Positions 1 to 9,356 of a DNA stretch of 64,000 nt are shown piece by piece. Position numbers and translations under genes: made by a program. The stretch is taken from assembly GCA_013141385.1 (NCBI GenBank), contig JABFRB010000045.1:23560-87559 (forward strand). Direction: 5' to 3'. Every line of letters starts with the position of its first letter. Within the stretch, counting starts at the first letter, position 1. Source of the stretch: Bacteroidales bacterium (lineage in GTDB: Bacteria > Bacteroidota > Bacteroidia > Bacteroidales > Tenuifilaceae). The notes under the pieces are model-generated. The model made no database searches. It worked only from the letters and a program-made list of their open reading frames with translations, and was not told where the DNA came from.

Positions 1-1811
1 AAAAGGGAATCGAGATGCTGGGTAAATCTGGCCTTTCCCCCTGATAGATTTATCAAATTACTGATATCATGGGGAACAAATAGGCTATAATTCCACGCAT
101 TACCCTCAATAAAGCCCATATCGTGAGTTTGGAGCGGATCGAATGGTGTAATAAACTTCCCATCCTTATCCTTGGCCCTAGCAAAGCCAGTTTTGGTATC
201 GAAGATATTTGCATAGGACATTGCTCTCTTTTTGAAAGTGCTGACAATGTCAATTTTGCCCATTTTGTTTGCCATTTGGTAGATTGTCCAATCATCATAG
301 GCATACTCAAGGGTTACAGAGGCTGAACTTGAACTCCTTTCTTTTGGCAAGTAACCATACTTAGTATAATCATCAATTCCATCATATTTTAGGTAGGTTG
401 CGCTGCTTACCATTGCTTTTAGTGCCAGTTCACTATCAAACCCTTTGATACCCTTCATATAGGCATCGGCAATAACGGGAACGGCATGGTAGCCAATCAT
501 GCACCAATTATCGTTTCCCCAATGCGACCAAACGGGAAGAATCCCATGAACGCTCTGCTTGTAATGTTCAAGCATGGAGTTAACCATGTCGCCTGCTCTG
601 GTTGGTTCGAGCAGCGTCATTAGCGGATGAAAAGCCCTAAAGGTGTCCCATAGCGAAAAAACGGTGTAGTTTGTAAACCCATTTGCCTGATGAATATTAC
701 CATCGAGCCCTTTGTATTTCCCATCAACATCCATAAAAATTGTGGGACAGAGCATGCAATGGTAAAGTGCTGTATAGAAATTAACCTTTTCATCATTTGT
801 TCCATCAACCCGTATTCTACTGAGCTCTTGCTCCCAAAGGTTTTTTACTTTTGATAGAGTTTTATCGAAATTATTGGATGCAACTTCAGCCCTAAGATTT
901 TCCATTGCCCCAATTGTGCTAACCCCCGAAATTGCAACCTTTACCTCAAGCGTGTCGATACTTCCAAATGTAAAGTAGGCTTTTACCTTATGACCCGATC
1001 TTTCAGGAAAGTTATTATCCATTTGCCAACGCCGCCAGAATCCACGATAAACCTCCTTTTCATCGTTTCTTAACCCGAATGATTTAAATGGTTTTGAAAA
1101 TTTTATGGCAAAGTAGATAAATCTATTTCGTGCCCAACCGTTGGTTTGCCTATAACCAGTGATGATTGAATCGTTTTCAACCCTTATTGATGCCCAAATA
1201 ACCTTCCCATCGTAACCATAAATTCCGTGAACTAGATCCAAGATTACATTTGCATCCTTATCTTTTGGGTAAACATATCGATGATGTCCAACCCTAGCGG
1301 TTGCGGTTAGCTCCGCTTTGATCTTATAATCTTCAAGAAAAACGGAGTAGTATCCTGCTGAAGTTTTTTCGGTAGATTTAGAGTATCTGCTTCGGTAACC
1401 AGAGTTTGGTTTAGATACAATGCCGGGATTTAATCTGATTTCGCCTGTAGTTGGCATTATTAGGATATCACCTAAATCGGAATGCCCTGTACCATGTAAA
1501 TGAGTATGCGAAAATCCAACAATGGTTGGATCATCGTATTGATAACCAGAGCAGTATCTGTAAACCTCCTTGTTATAGCCTTGTCCATAGGTGTATTGTG
1601 CAGTGTCGGTATCGGGACTTAGCTGAACCATTCCAAAAGGTGCTGTTGCACCGGGATAGCAATGCCCCATATCCTTTGTTCCAATTAATGGATTTACGTA
1701 TTGAGAAACACTTTCAGTCCTTTTTTTAGTTTGATTATCTTGAGCAATAAGATGATTCCATGTGCCCAACAGAAATAAAATCGAAATTATTTGAAAACAA
1801 GTTCTTTTCAT
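1..1811 (-). CDS. GH92 family alpha-mannosidase, C-terminus cut by window edge
   Basis: Exo-alpha-mannosidase of family GH92, expected in the periplasm or at the cell surface, removing mannose from N-glycan or mannan-type chains. Reading down from the ATG at 1809-1811 there is a signal peptide (KRTCFQIISILFLLGTWNHLIAQ). It is followed by the family N-terminal motifs YVNPLIGT, GHCYPGATAPFGMVQLSPDT and GFSHTHLHGTGHSDLGDI. The catalytic-domain block reads PVWSHWGNDNWCMIGYHAVP near 480-540, and FIEGNAWNYSLFVPHD lies near the edge. About 603 residues are visible of a usual ~750, so the segment with the catalytic Asp pair is outside. The position where many family members have Glu (GNE) is Asp here. 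The gene stands alone in this window, divergent from the MFS gene. Confidence 0.93.
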   Translation of the reverse strand, partial: MKRTCFQIISILFLLGTWNHLIAQDNQTKKRTESVSQYVNPLIGTKDMGHCYPGATAPFGMVQLSPDTDTAQYTYGQGYNKEVYRYCSGYQYDDPTIVGFSHTHLHGTGHSDLGDILIMPTTGEIRLNPGIVSKPNSGYRSRYSKSTEKTSAGYYSVFLEDYKIKAELTATARVGHHRYVYPKDKDANVILDLVHGIYGYDGKVIWASIRVENDSIITGYRQTNGWARNRFIYFAIKFSKPFKSFGLRNDEKEVYRGFWRRWQMDNNFPERSGHKVKAYFTFGSIDTLEVKVAISGVSTIGAMENLRAEVASNNFDKTLSKVKNLWEQELSRIRVDGTNDEKVNFYTALYHCMLCPTIFMDVDGKYKGLDGNIHQANGFTNYTVFSLWDTFRAFHPLMTLLEPTRAGDMVNSMLEHYKQSVHGILPVWSHWGNDNWCMIGYHAVPVIADAYMKGIKGFDSELALKAMVSSATYLKYDGIDDYTKYGYLPKERSSSSASVTLEYAYDDWTIYQMANKMGKIDIVSTFKKRAMSYANIFDTKTGFARAKDKDGKFITPFDPLQTHDMGFIEGNAWNYSLFVPHDISNLINLSGGKARFTQHLDSL

Positions 1812-1936
1812 TTCAATTCATTTTTTAAATTTCACTTTAGAAATATTTAATATTAGGTGATAAAAATAATAATTCCTAAATTGATTTAGCACATTAATTA
1901 TTAACTATTTACAATTTATTTAATTACCTGATAATC

Positions 1937-3127
1937 ATGCCAAAATTTTTAACCAAAGCAATTATCCTCCTTTCATTTGTGAGCCTTTTTACTGATGTCG
2001 CTAGCGAGATGCTTTACCCAATTATGCCTGTTTTCCTAAAATCAATAGGCTTTTCTGTTATCCTAATAGGAATACTCGAAGGACTTGCAGAGGCAACGGC
2101 AGGAATAAGTAAAGGATATTTTGGACACTTATCTGACAAAATTGGCAAAAGAGTCCCCTTTGTTCGTTGGGGCTATACCATGAGCGCATTTTCAAAGCCA
2201 ATGATGGCAATCTTTCAATTCCCGATATGGATTTTCTTTTCCCGAACCCTTGATAGACTGGGAAAAGGAGTAAGAAACAGCTCTCGTGATGCTTTACTTA
2301 GCGATGAGTCTACTCCTGAGACAAAAGGGAAGGTATTCGGCTTTCACCGAGGGATGGATACCCTTGGTGCTGCCATTGGGCCATTTATAGCTTTGATTTT
2401 CCTTTACTTTTACCCTGAGCAGTACCGTTGGTTATTTGTTATTGCTTTTTTGCCAGGTATAATTGCAATTAGCCTCACATGGCTATTAAAGGAGAAAGTT
2501 AAACCAAAAAAAGAATCACCAGTTAAAATCAAACAAGGTTTTTTCTCGTTTTTAGGATACTGGAAGGTTGGGAGTAGCCAGTACAAACTACTTATAATCG
2601 GTCTACTGGTTTTTGCCCTGTTCAATAGTTCAGATGTATTTCTTTTGTTGATGGTTAAACATCAGGGTTTCAGCGATACCCAGATGATAGGTCTATATAT
2701 ATTCTATAATCTTCTTTATGCATTGCTTTCCTATCCTGCTGGTTGGCTTGCAGATAAATTAGGTATGAAAAGGATAATGATTACTGGGTTATTCTTATTC
2801 TCGTTGGTTTACATGATGTTTGGTTTTGCATCGACCCTATATCATTTTGCGTTACTTTTTGGACTATATTCATTCTATGCTGCAGCAACCGAGGGTGTAT
2901 CCAAAGCTTGGATAAGTAATTTAGCAAGCAAGGAACATACAGCTACAGCTATTGGATTTTATACGAGTTTTCAGAGTTTAGCCACTTTAATTGCTAGTAG
3001 CCTTGCAGGATTAATATGGTATGGAGCTAGCCCATTATTAATGTTTACAATTGCAGGTATGGGTGCTTTAATAGTTGCTGTTTACTTTACTTTGGCAATG
3101 AAAAGTAGTAACCCAACAGCTAATTGA
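1937..3127 (+). CDS. MFS transporter
   Basis: Major facilitator superfamily permease of 396 residues with about 12 hydrophobic segments, inner membrane. The opening SLFTDVASEMLYPIMPVFL and the loop GHLSDKIGKRVPFVRWGY (cytoplasmic loop 2-3 signature with Asp and basic residues) are typical of the MFS drug/metabolite exporters common in Bacteroidota. A second Asp/Arg loop, DRLGKGVRNSSRDALL, follows. The substrate cannot be read from sequence. The ATG is preceded by an AT-rich leader without a clear Shine-Dalgarno, as usual in this phylum. It is divergent from the GH92 gene across a 125-bp gap, but no functional link is implied. Confidence 0.9.
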   Translation: MPKFLTKAIILLSFVSLFTDVASEMLYPIMPVFLKSIGFSVILIGILEGLAEATAGISKGYFGHLSDKIGKRVPFVRWGYTMSAFSKPMMAIFQFPIWIFFSRTLDRLGKGVRNSSRDALLSDESTPETKGKVFGFHRGMDTLGAAIGPFIALIFLYFYPEQYRWLFVIAFLPGIIAISLTWLLKEKVKPKKESPVKIKQGFFSFLGYWKVGSSQYKLLIIGLLVFALFNSSDVFLLLMVKHQGFSDTQMIGLYIFYNLLYALLSYPAGWLADKLGMKRIMITGLFLFSLVYMMFGFASTLYHFALLFGLYSFYAAATEGVSKAWISNLASKEHTATAIGFYTSFQSLATLIASSLAGLIWYGASPLLMFTIAGMGALIVAVYFTLAMKSSNPTAN

Positions 3128-3316
3128 TTCAAGGTGTTATTTTAATACTACTAGTTCTTAATAACCTATTTTCAATTGTTCGATAGCGAACATCAACTGT
3201 TCGAATTAGTATACTAAAACTAACTAATTGGTTATTTATAGTGATTGTTTATCAATTAAATAGCATTGATGGCATTTTAGTTGAATAAACAAGCGAAATA
3301 CCAAAATACTAAAACT

Positions 3317-5740
3317 ATGTCGATTATTGATAGCTATTTAAAAACGGGATTTCGTAATCTAAGTAAATATAGGTTCTATTCTTTTATTAACATACTAGGA
3401 CTTGCTATTGGGATTGCAGGAAGTTTGCTAATAGTCCTATATGTTTCAAATGAACTTAGTTACGATAAGTTCAATAAAGATTATGAGCAGATTTATAGAA
3501 TAGTACTTAAAGGTCAAGTTAAGGGTGAACCAGTTAATATGGCTGTTTCTTGTGCTCCTATGGCTAGGGCATTGAAGAATGAAATCCCTGATGTTGAAAG
3601 TACTGCAAGAATAAGTAGAATGGGGGATTGGCTGATAGGTTCTGGCGATAGGAAATTCAATGAGGAAGAATTTCTTTTTACAGATTCTTCCTTCTTCGAA
3701 ATGTTTAGCTATAAATTATTAAAAGGAGATCCAAAAAAGGTTCTTAGTCGCCCAAGGACAATGGTGATGACTCAAACAGCAGTGCGGAAATATTTTGGCA
3801 ACGAAGATCCTATTGGTAAAAGTATTAGAGTAGAGAACGATACTACTCTTTTCGAAATCACTGGAATTATGGAGGATGTTCCTATTAATAGTCATTTTCA
3901 TTTTTTACTTCTTGGTTCATTGAATTCATATCCAAGGCAGAGCGAAAATCCTATCTGGCTATCAAATAATTTTTACAATTATGTAAAGCTTAAAAAAGGT
4001 ACCGATCCAAAGGAATTTCAACAAAAATTAAGAAATCTAGTGGTTAAATATATTGGACCACAGCTAAAACAGATTCTAAATCTTTCAATTGAAGATTTTG
4101 AAAAAAGCGGGAATTCTTATGGCTATTTTATTCAACCTTTAAAAGATATACATTTAACATCCAAATTAACAGGAGAGCTAGAAACGAATGGGAATATACT
4201 ATATGTTTATATTTTCTCAGTCGTAGCAATTCTTATTTTGCTTATTGCTTGTATTAATTTTATGAATTTAGCAACTGCTAGATCGGCAACAAGAGCAAAA
4301 GAGGTAGGTCTTCGAAAAGTTGTGGGTTCTGGGAAAAATAGGCTGATTTTTCAGTTTTTATCCGAATCCATACTAGTGAGTTTTTTGGCCTTAATACTTG
4401 GATTGCTAATCGTAGAACTTGCCCTCCCTGCCTTTAATAACCTGCTTGAAATTAAGCTAACCATGGGTTATTTTGCAAAATGGTATATATTGCCTGGATT
4501 AATATCCTTTTCTTTAATAGTTGGACTTATATCAGGTTTATATCCATCACTATTTCTTGCTGCTTTTAACCCTATAAATGTGCTTAAGGGAAAAGTTAAG
4601 GCAGGTGCTAAAAGCGGTATGTTGAGAAAAATTTTGGTAGTTTCACAATTTACTGTAAGTATAAGCATTCTCCTAGCTACGGCTGTTTTATATCAACAAT
4701 TGCGATATGTTCAGAACTATAATCTTGGCTTTAGTAAAGAGAATAGGTTGGTAATAAAGCGTTCAGATGGCTTGAAAAAAAATATGGATATTTTTAAACA
4801 AGAAGCATTAAAAGTACCTGGAGTTATTAGTATCGCAAATAGTAATGCAATGCCTGGAAAAAACTTTAGCCTAAATGGATTCCTTCTCGAGAATGATGCT
4901 AATACTGGAACAACTTACACAATTCAGCAAGCCTTTGTTTCTCCAGGGCTTGAAAAAACACTTGGATTACAGCTTGTTGAAGGTCGTTTTCTGAGTTCAG
5001 ATATTCCTACCGATTCAAATGCTGTAATTATAAGCCAATCAACAGTTAAGGTTCTTGAACTTAAAGATCCTTTAAATCATAGGTTAATGTCACCAGGTCA
5101 ACCACCCCGTTATTGGCAAATAGTGGGAGTTGTAAAGGATTTTCACATTGAATCTCTTCGTTCCAATATTTCGCCTGTTGCATTAACTTTTATGCCAGGT
5201 AATTTTGAGGGTATCGTTATCGCAAACATTGAACCAGGAAGGGAACAGAGTGCAATTAATGGTATGAAAGATATTTGGACAAAATTATCAGAATTCCCCT
5301 TTGAATACTACTTTCTTGATGATAGCTTAAACAAAATGTATAAAGGCGAGCAAAGAACTGGTATAATACTGATTTCATTCTCAATTTTAGCAATTATTAT
5401 TTCATGCCTTGGTTTGTTGGGAATGGTATCTTTTATCACATCACTAAGGACAAAGGAGATAGCCATTCGCAAAACATTAGGTGCAGAAGAAACAAGTATT
5501 ATCTCAATTCTATCTTCGGAGACATTACTTTTGATAGTATTTTCGACAGTTTTTGCTTGGATTATTTCATGGTTTGCTTTGAATAAATGGCTTCAGAATT
5601 TTGCATACCATACAAAGATTAGCCCATACCTATTCTTTGTAGTACCTATAATTATTACTATAATTTCTTTTATTACTATAAGTTTTGAGGTAATAAAAGC
5701 TACACGTAGAAATCCGGCAGATGTTCTAAAGTATGAATAA
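3317..5740 (+). CDS. MacB/FtsX-type ABC permease, first of a tandem pair
   Basis: Large permease of about 807 residues with two repeats of the layout membrane helix, periplasmic MacB_PCD-like domain, then three helices of an FtsX domain (helices near residues 20-45, 285-430 and 680-800). Such proteins are usually the membrane part of MacB-like tripartite or mechanotransmission ABC systems, but no ATPase or adaptor is encoded here. An open frame continues upstream to a TTG at 3281. I chose the ATG at 3317 because the neighbouring paralogue starts with the same residues (IIDSYLKTGFRNL). The second half has FMNLATARSATRAKEVGLRKVVG and LRTKEIAIRKTLGAE, the FtsX coupling motifs. A strong terminator follows, so the paralogue is probably transcribed separately. 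Confidence 0.88.
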   Translation: MSIIDSYLKTGFRNLSKYRFYSFINILGLAIGIAGSLLIVLYVSNELSYDKFNKDYEQIYRIVLKGQVKGEPVNMAVSCAPMARALKNEIPDVESTARISRMGDWLIGSGDRKFNEEEFLFTDSSFFEMFSYKLLKGDPKKVLSRPRTMVMTQTAVRKYFGNEDPIGKSIRVENDTTLFEITGIMEDVPINSHFHFLLLGSLNSYPRQSENPIWLSNNFYNYVKLKKGTDPKEFQQKLRNLVVKYIGPQLKQILNLSIEDFEKSGNSYGYFIQPLKDIHLTSKLTGELETNGNILYVYIFSVVAILILLIACINFMNLATARSATRAKEVGLRKVVGSGKNRLIFQFLSESILVSFLALILGLLIVELALPAFNNLLEIKLTMGYFAKWYILPGLISFSLIVGLISGLYPSLFLAAFNPINVLKGKVKAGAKSGMLRKILVVSQFTVSISILLATAVLYQQLRYVQNYNLGFSKENRLVIKRSDGLKKNMDIFKQEALKVPGVISIANSNAMPGKNFSLNGFLLENDANTGTTYTIQQAFVSPGLEKTLGLQLVEGRFLSSDIPTDSNAVIISQSTVKVLELKDPLNHRLMSPGQPPRYWQIVGVVKDFHIESLRSNISPVALTFMPGNFEGIVIANIEPGREQSAINGMKDIWTKLSEFPFEYYFLDDSLNKMYKGEQRTGIILISFSILAIIISCLGLLGMVSFITSLRTKEIAIRKTLGAEETSIISILSSETLLLIVFSTVFAWIISWFALNKWLQNFAYHTKISPYLFFVVPIIITIISFITISFEVIKATRRNPADVLKYE

Positions 5741-6233
5741 TTATAGAAATAAACTTAAAAAAGTGACTGTTTCAAAATTTGAATATTTGGAAAATTTCTC
5801 ATGAGGAAGTACGAATAAAATAGGGTGTCTCAAAAAGTTGATATGCACTCCAAAAGTTTTGTGTCTAACTTTTGGAGTGTTTTTTTATGGTAAAAAGGAA
5901 TAACAGGAGGCATTGTGTTAGATTGTTACTTTGCCACGCTGAACGAGTTGAATTTCAATGGATACGCAGAAAACAACCATTTAACTATTGGATAATTAAA
6001 TCCTTCGTTCTGCTCAAGATGACATTTTATGTCAACTAGCAAGTTACGTTCAACTTCTAGAAACTAGCTTTAGCTGCTTGAAAACCTTATTACAACCCAT
6101 CATTTGGAGTATGTAAAACACAGGAAAAACAATTAGGTAAAAAAAAGAATGAGTTTTTGTTTTTCGTTAAATTTTTATTTCTAAAATTGTTAAAGCAAAA
6201 AGTTTTGAACTCTGAACTGAAAATCAAAATGTA
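5741..6233. other. Intergenic region between the tandem permeases
   Basis: A 493-bp gap without a convincing gene. It holds the strong terminator at 5846-5886. It then has a stretch around 5930-6060 resembling dispersed Bacteroidota intergenic repeats (gccacgctgaac, ccttcgttctgctcaagatgac), and an AT-rich leader for the second permease. The phrase gggtgtctcaaaa near 5823 recurs in the terminator at 44421. Confidence 0.6.
5846..5886 (+). terminator. Rho-independent terminator after permease 1
   Basis: A perfect 13-bp stem (CACTCCAAAAGTT paired with AACTTTTGGAGTG), an 8-nt loop and a run of seven T. It lies about 105 bp after the first permease stop. Confidence 0.88.
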
Positions 6234-8666
6234 ATGACCATAATTGATAGCTATTTAAAGACTGGTTTTCGAAACCTTATTAAATACAAATTTTATTCAA
6301 TAATTAATATTTTAGGGCTTGCTATTGGGATTGCAGGGAGTTTAATGATAACCCTGTATGTCTTGAATGAATTTAACTACGATAGGTTCAATAATGATTA
6401 TGATCGAATATATAGAATAGCGCGTAAAGCTAAGATTAAAGGAGATCCAATTAGATCTGCATTGACTTGTGCTCCAATGGCAAACGCAATAATGAACGAA
6501 TGCCCTGAGATTGAAAGCGTTACTCGGTTATCTAGGATGGGTGATTGGCTAATAGGTTCTGGTGATAGAAAATTCAATGAGGAGCAAGTCCTTTTTGCAG
6601 ATTCAAGCCTTTTTGGGATGTTCAGCTTTAAGCTCATTAAGGGTGATCCTAAAAAGGTTCTATCCCGCCCCAGAACCATGGTGATGACCCAAACTGCGGT
6701 AAAAAAGTATTTTGGAAGCGAGGATCCTTTTGGTAAAAGTATTCGAGTGGGACAGGATACCACCCTATATGAAATTACGGGTATTATGGAGGATGTACCA
6801 CCAAATAGCCATTTCCACTTTTTAATCCTTTGCTCCATAAACTCATACCCCCTTCGAAGTGAAAATCAGGTATGGACGGTAAATGAATTTTACAGTTATG
6901 TAAAACTTAGGAAGGGGGCTAGTCCCGAAATGTTTGAGCAAAAACTACACCATTTTGCAGCAAAATATATTGGGCCACGGGTTCAAATGTTTCTAAAGAT
7001 TACCTTTGATGCTTTTGAGAAAAGTGGTAGCTATTATGGTTACTTTATCCAACCACTAAAAGGCATCCATTTAACATCTAATTTAACAGATGAGTTTGAA
7101 TCCAATGGGGATAGCCTTTACGTTTATATTTTATCGGTAGCTGCAGTCCTAATTCTTCTGATTGCCTGTATCAATTTCATGAATCTAGCAACAGCCCGTT
7201 CGGCTACACGAGCTAAAGAGGTTGGATTGCGTAAAGTGGTTGGCTCTGATGCAAAAAGATTAGTGATACAATTCCTATCTGAATCGATTCTAGTAAGTTT
7301 TATAGCTCTGGCAATTGCATTGCTAATAGTAGAGCTTTTGCTGCCATCCTTTAATAACCTGTTGGGGATTAAGCTTTCCATGGGATACCTGTCAAAATGG
7401 TATATAATACCAAGCTTAATCAGCTTTTCAGTACTTGTAGGGCTTATATCGGGTTTCTACCCATCACTATTTCTTGCATCGTTCAAACCTATTAGCGTAC
7501 TCAAGGGGAGAGTTAAGGCTGGGGCTAAAAGTGGGTTACTTCGGAGTATTCTGGTTATCTCTCAGTTTACAGTGTGTATAGTCATACTCCTAGCCACCAC
7601 TGTGATATTCAAGCAGTTACGGTTTATGCAGAGTTATAATCTTGGTTTCAGCAAGGAGAATAAGCTGGTAGTAAAGCGCTCCGATGGACTTAAGAAAAAC
7701 ATAGATGCTTTTAAGGCAGAAGCTCTAAAAATACCAGGAGTTGTCAGCATTGCTAATAGTGATGTAATACCAGGCAGTAATTTTTCCCTTACCGGTTTTA
7801 ACCTTGAGGGCGATGAAAATACTGAAACTCTCTATATTTGCCCTAGAGGTTATATTTCATTCGGGTACGAAAAAACGCTTGGACTTCAGCTGGTAGAAGG
7901 AAGATTTCTTAACCCAGACATAGCCACCGATTCAAGTGCTATTGTAATAAGCCAGGCTACAGCAAAGGTGCTTGGGCTCGAAAATCCCTTACAGCGGAGG
8001 TTAATATCTTCTAGAGGTGATAATTCGGTAAAATATTACTGGCGGATAGTCGGTGTTGTAAAGGATTTCCATATAGCATCGTTAAAAGCTAGTATTTCAC
8101 CGATTACCCTAACGATTATGCCTGGGAACTGGGAGGGAGTTGTAATTGCCGATATTCAACCTGACAATGTGCAGAATGCAATAAATGGTCTTCGGGCAAT
8201 TTGGGAAAAAATGTCGGAGTACCCATTTGAGTATTATTTCCTCGATGACAGCCTTGCGAATATGTATAAAGGAGAGAGACGAACAGGAATAATCCTTATT
8301 TCATTTTCTATCCTTGCAATTATTATTTCATGTCTTGGTTTGTTGGGAATGGTATCTTTTACCACATCATTAAGAACAAAGGAGATAGCAATTCGTAAAA
8401 CTTTAGGAGCTGAAGAAAAGAGCATTATCTCTGTACTCTCTTCTGAAACATTACGTTTGATAGTATTCTCAACAATTATTGCTTGGGTTATTTCATGGTT
8501 TGCTCTGAATAAATGGCTACAGAATTTTGCCTACCACACAAAGATTAACCCGTATCTATTTGTTGCAGTACCTGCAATTATTACTATAATTTCTTTTGTT
8601 ACTATAAGTTTTGAGGTAATAAAAGCTACACGGAGAAATCCGGCAGATGTTCTAAGATATGAATAA
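6234..8666 (+). CDS. MacB/FtsX-type ABC permease, second of a tandem pair
   Basis: Paralogue of the preceding permease, 810 residues, same architecture: N-terminal helix, periplasmic MacB_PCD-like domain, FtsX domain, second periplasmic domain, C-terminal FtsX domain. By eye well over two thirds of residues match, including DWLIGSGDRKFNEE, SRPRTMVMTQTAV and the coupling motif LRTKEIAIRKTLGAEE. The last ~100 bp of the two genes are almost identical at DNA level, while the middle differs at many third positions, which suggests local gene conversion. No ATPase is adjacent, so the pair must borrow one or act with a distant operon. Substrate unknown; lipids, peptides and antibiotics are all possible for this family. 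Confidence 0.88.
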   Translation: MTIIDSYLKTGFRNLIKYKFYSIINILGLAIGIAGSLMITLYVLNEFNYDRFNNDYDRIYRIARKAKIKGDPIRSALTCAPMANAIMNECPEIESVTRLSRMGDWLIGSGDRKFNEEQVLFADSSLFGMFSFKLIKGDPKKVLSRPRTMVMTQTAVKKYFGSEDPFGKSIRVGQDTTLYEITGIMEDVPPNSHFHFLILCSINSYPLRSENQVWTVNEFYSYVKLRKGASPEMFEQKLHHFAAKYIGPRVQMFLKITFDAFEKSGSYYGYFIQPLKGIHLTSNLTDEFESNGDSLYVYILSVAAVLILLIACINFMNLATARSATRAKEVGLRKVVGSDAKRLVIQFLSESILVSFIALAIALLIVELLLPSFNNLLGIKLSMGYLSKWYIIPSLISFSVLVGLISGFYPSLFLASFKPISVLKGRVKAGAKSGLLRSILVISQFTVCIVILLATTVIFKQLRFMQSYNLGFSKENKLVVKRSDGLKKNIDAFKAEALKIPGVVSIANSDVIPGSNFSLTGFNLEGDENTETLYICPRGYISFGYEKTLGLQLVEGRFLNPDIATDSSAIVISQATAKVLGLENPLQRRLISSRGDNSVKYYWRIVGVVKDFHIASLKASISPITLTIMPGNWEGVVIADIQPDNVQNAINGLRAIWEKMSEYPFEYYFLDDSLANMYKGERRTGIILISFSILAIIISCLGLLGMVSFTTSLRTKEIAIRKTLGAEEKSIISVLSSETLRLIVFSTIIAWVISWFALNKWLQNFAYHTKINPYLFVAVPAIITIISFVTISFEVIKATRRNPADVLRYE

Positions 8667-8675
8667 CGATAATGG

Positions 8676-8722
8676 AACTAGCAAAAAAAACACCGACTTA
8701 ATCGGTGTTTTTTTTGCTAGTT
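8676..8722. terminator. Bidirectional rho-independent terminator
   Basis: Perfect 21-bp inverted repeat around a 5-nt loop (cttaa). It has A8 on one side and T8 on the other (GCA8CACCGA / TCGGTGT8GC), so it can stop both the permease gene and the convergent DUF4293 gene, whose stop codon is at its edge. Confidence 0.93.
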
Positions 8723-9186
8723 TATCTTAACCTATCAATGGATCTTACTAATGCTTCATCCTTTGCAATTCCTCTGATTGCTAGGTAAGTTAGGATAGCG
8801 CAAATAACAGGAAAAATAAAGATTATACCATAAGAAGTTTTACTACCAATGAGTTGAGCAGAGACTCTAGTAAAATAGTATAAACAACACTGGAAACCTA
8901 TAATTAGGATAATGTTAAGTATACATAATCTTATCTGAATCATTCTATGTTTATAGAATAACACTGAGGCAATATATATGGCAATAATAACAGATAATAT
9001 AATAATTAAGGGAATTACTCTAATCAATACCTTTTGACATCCAACATCTGGAATAAGCCCTTTTATCGACAAGTGATAAACCGACATATCCTGTTCAAGA
9101 ATAAATGATGCAAATGGGAAGAAAAAATATAAACTTATCAGAATTGTTGCTACCAATAAGTATATGGTTTGAGTTCTTTGAATCAT
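8722..9186 (-). CDS. DUF4293 family membrane protein
   Basis: A 154-residue integral membrane protein with four hydrophobic helices. It matches the DUF4293 family, found almost only in Bacteroidota, function unknown. Diagnostic ends are MIQRTQTIYLLVATIL at the start and AKDEALVRSIDRLR at the end. The frame is open 37 codons further up to 9297. I chose the ATG at 9184-9186 because it is the family start and because a good promoter (9205-9236) lies inside the longer frame. Convergent with the permease gene, sharing its terminator. Confidence 0.85.
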   Translation of the reverse strand: MIQRTQTIYLLVATILISLYFFFPFASFILEQDMSVYHLSIKGLIPDVGCQKVLIRVIPLIIILSVIIAIYIASVLFYKHRMIQIRLCILNIILIIGFQCCLYYFTRVSAQLIGSKTSYGIIFIFPVICAILTYLAIRGIAKDEALVRSIDRLR

Positions 9187-9204
9187 CTTATTGCTTTTTT
9201 TCTG

Positions 9205-9236
9205 CAAAGATAGAATTTTTAGTCTCAATTTTTCAA
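9205..9236 (-). promoter_or_regulatory. Promoter of the DUF4293 gene
   Basis: On the minus strand, TTG (9234-9236), 21 nt, then TATCTTTG (9205-9212), matching the Bacteroidota TTTG-N19-21-TAnnTTTG pattern. It lies about 19 nt before the chosen ATG. Confidence 0.65.
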
Positions 9237-9323
9237 TCTGATTCATTGGTGATGATAAAATAGAATAAAATACTGAATTAAAGCATTTATAGTACATTTA
9301 CACTCTGCAATCTATTAATTTTT

Positions 9324-9331
9324 TACATTTG
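9324..9331 (+). promoter_or_regulatory. -7 element of the nucleoside phosphorylase gene
   Basis: TACATTTG matches the TAnnTTTG consensus, 25 nt before the ATG at 9357. No clear -33 TTTG at the right distance, so only moderately supported. Confidence 0.45.
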
Positions 9332-9356
9332 CAGATTATCATAAAAAACCAATTCG

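Noticed and set aside
123..326. Plus-strand frames over the GH92 gene
   Set aside because: Antisense shadows; the minus-strand frame has clear GH92 motifs along the whole 1.8 kb.
5823..5835. Shared phrase gggtgtctcaaaa with the terminator at 44421 as IS end
   Set aside because: No transposase, target duplication or partner end found; at 44421 it is simply part of a terminator stem.
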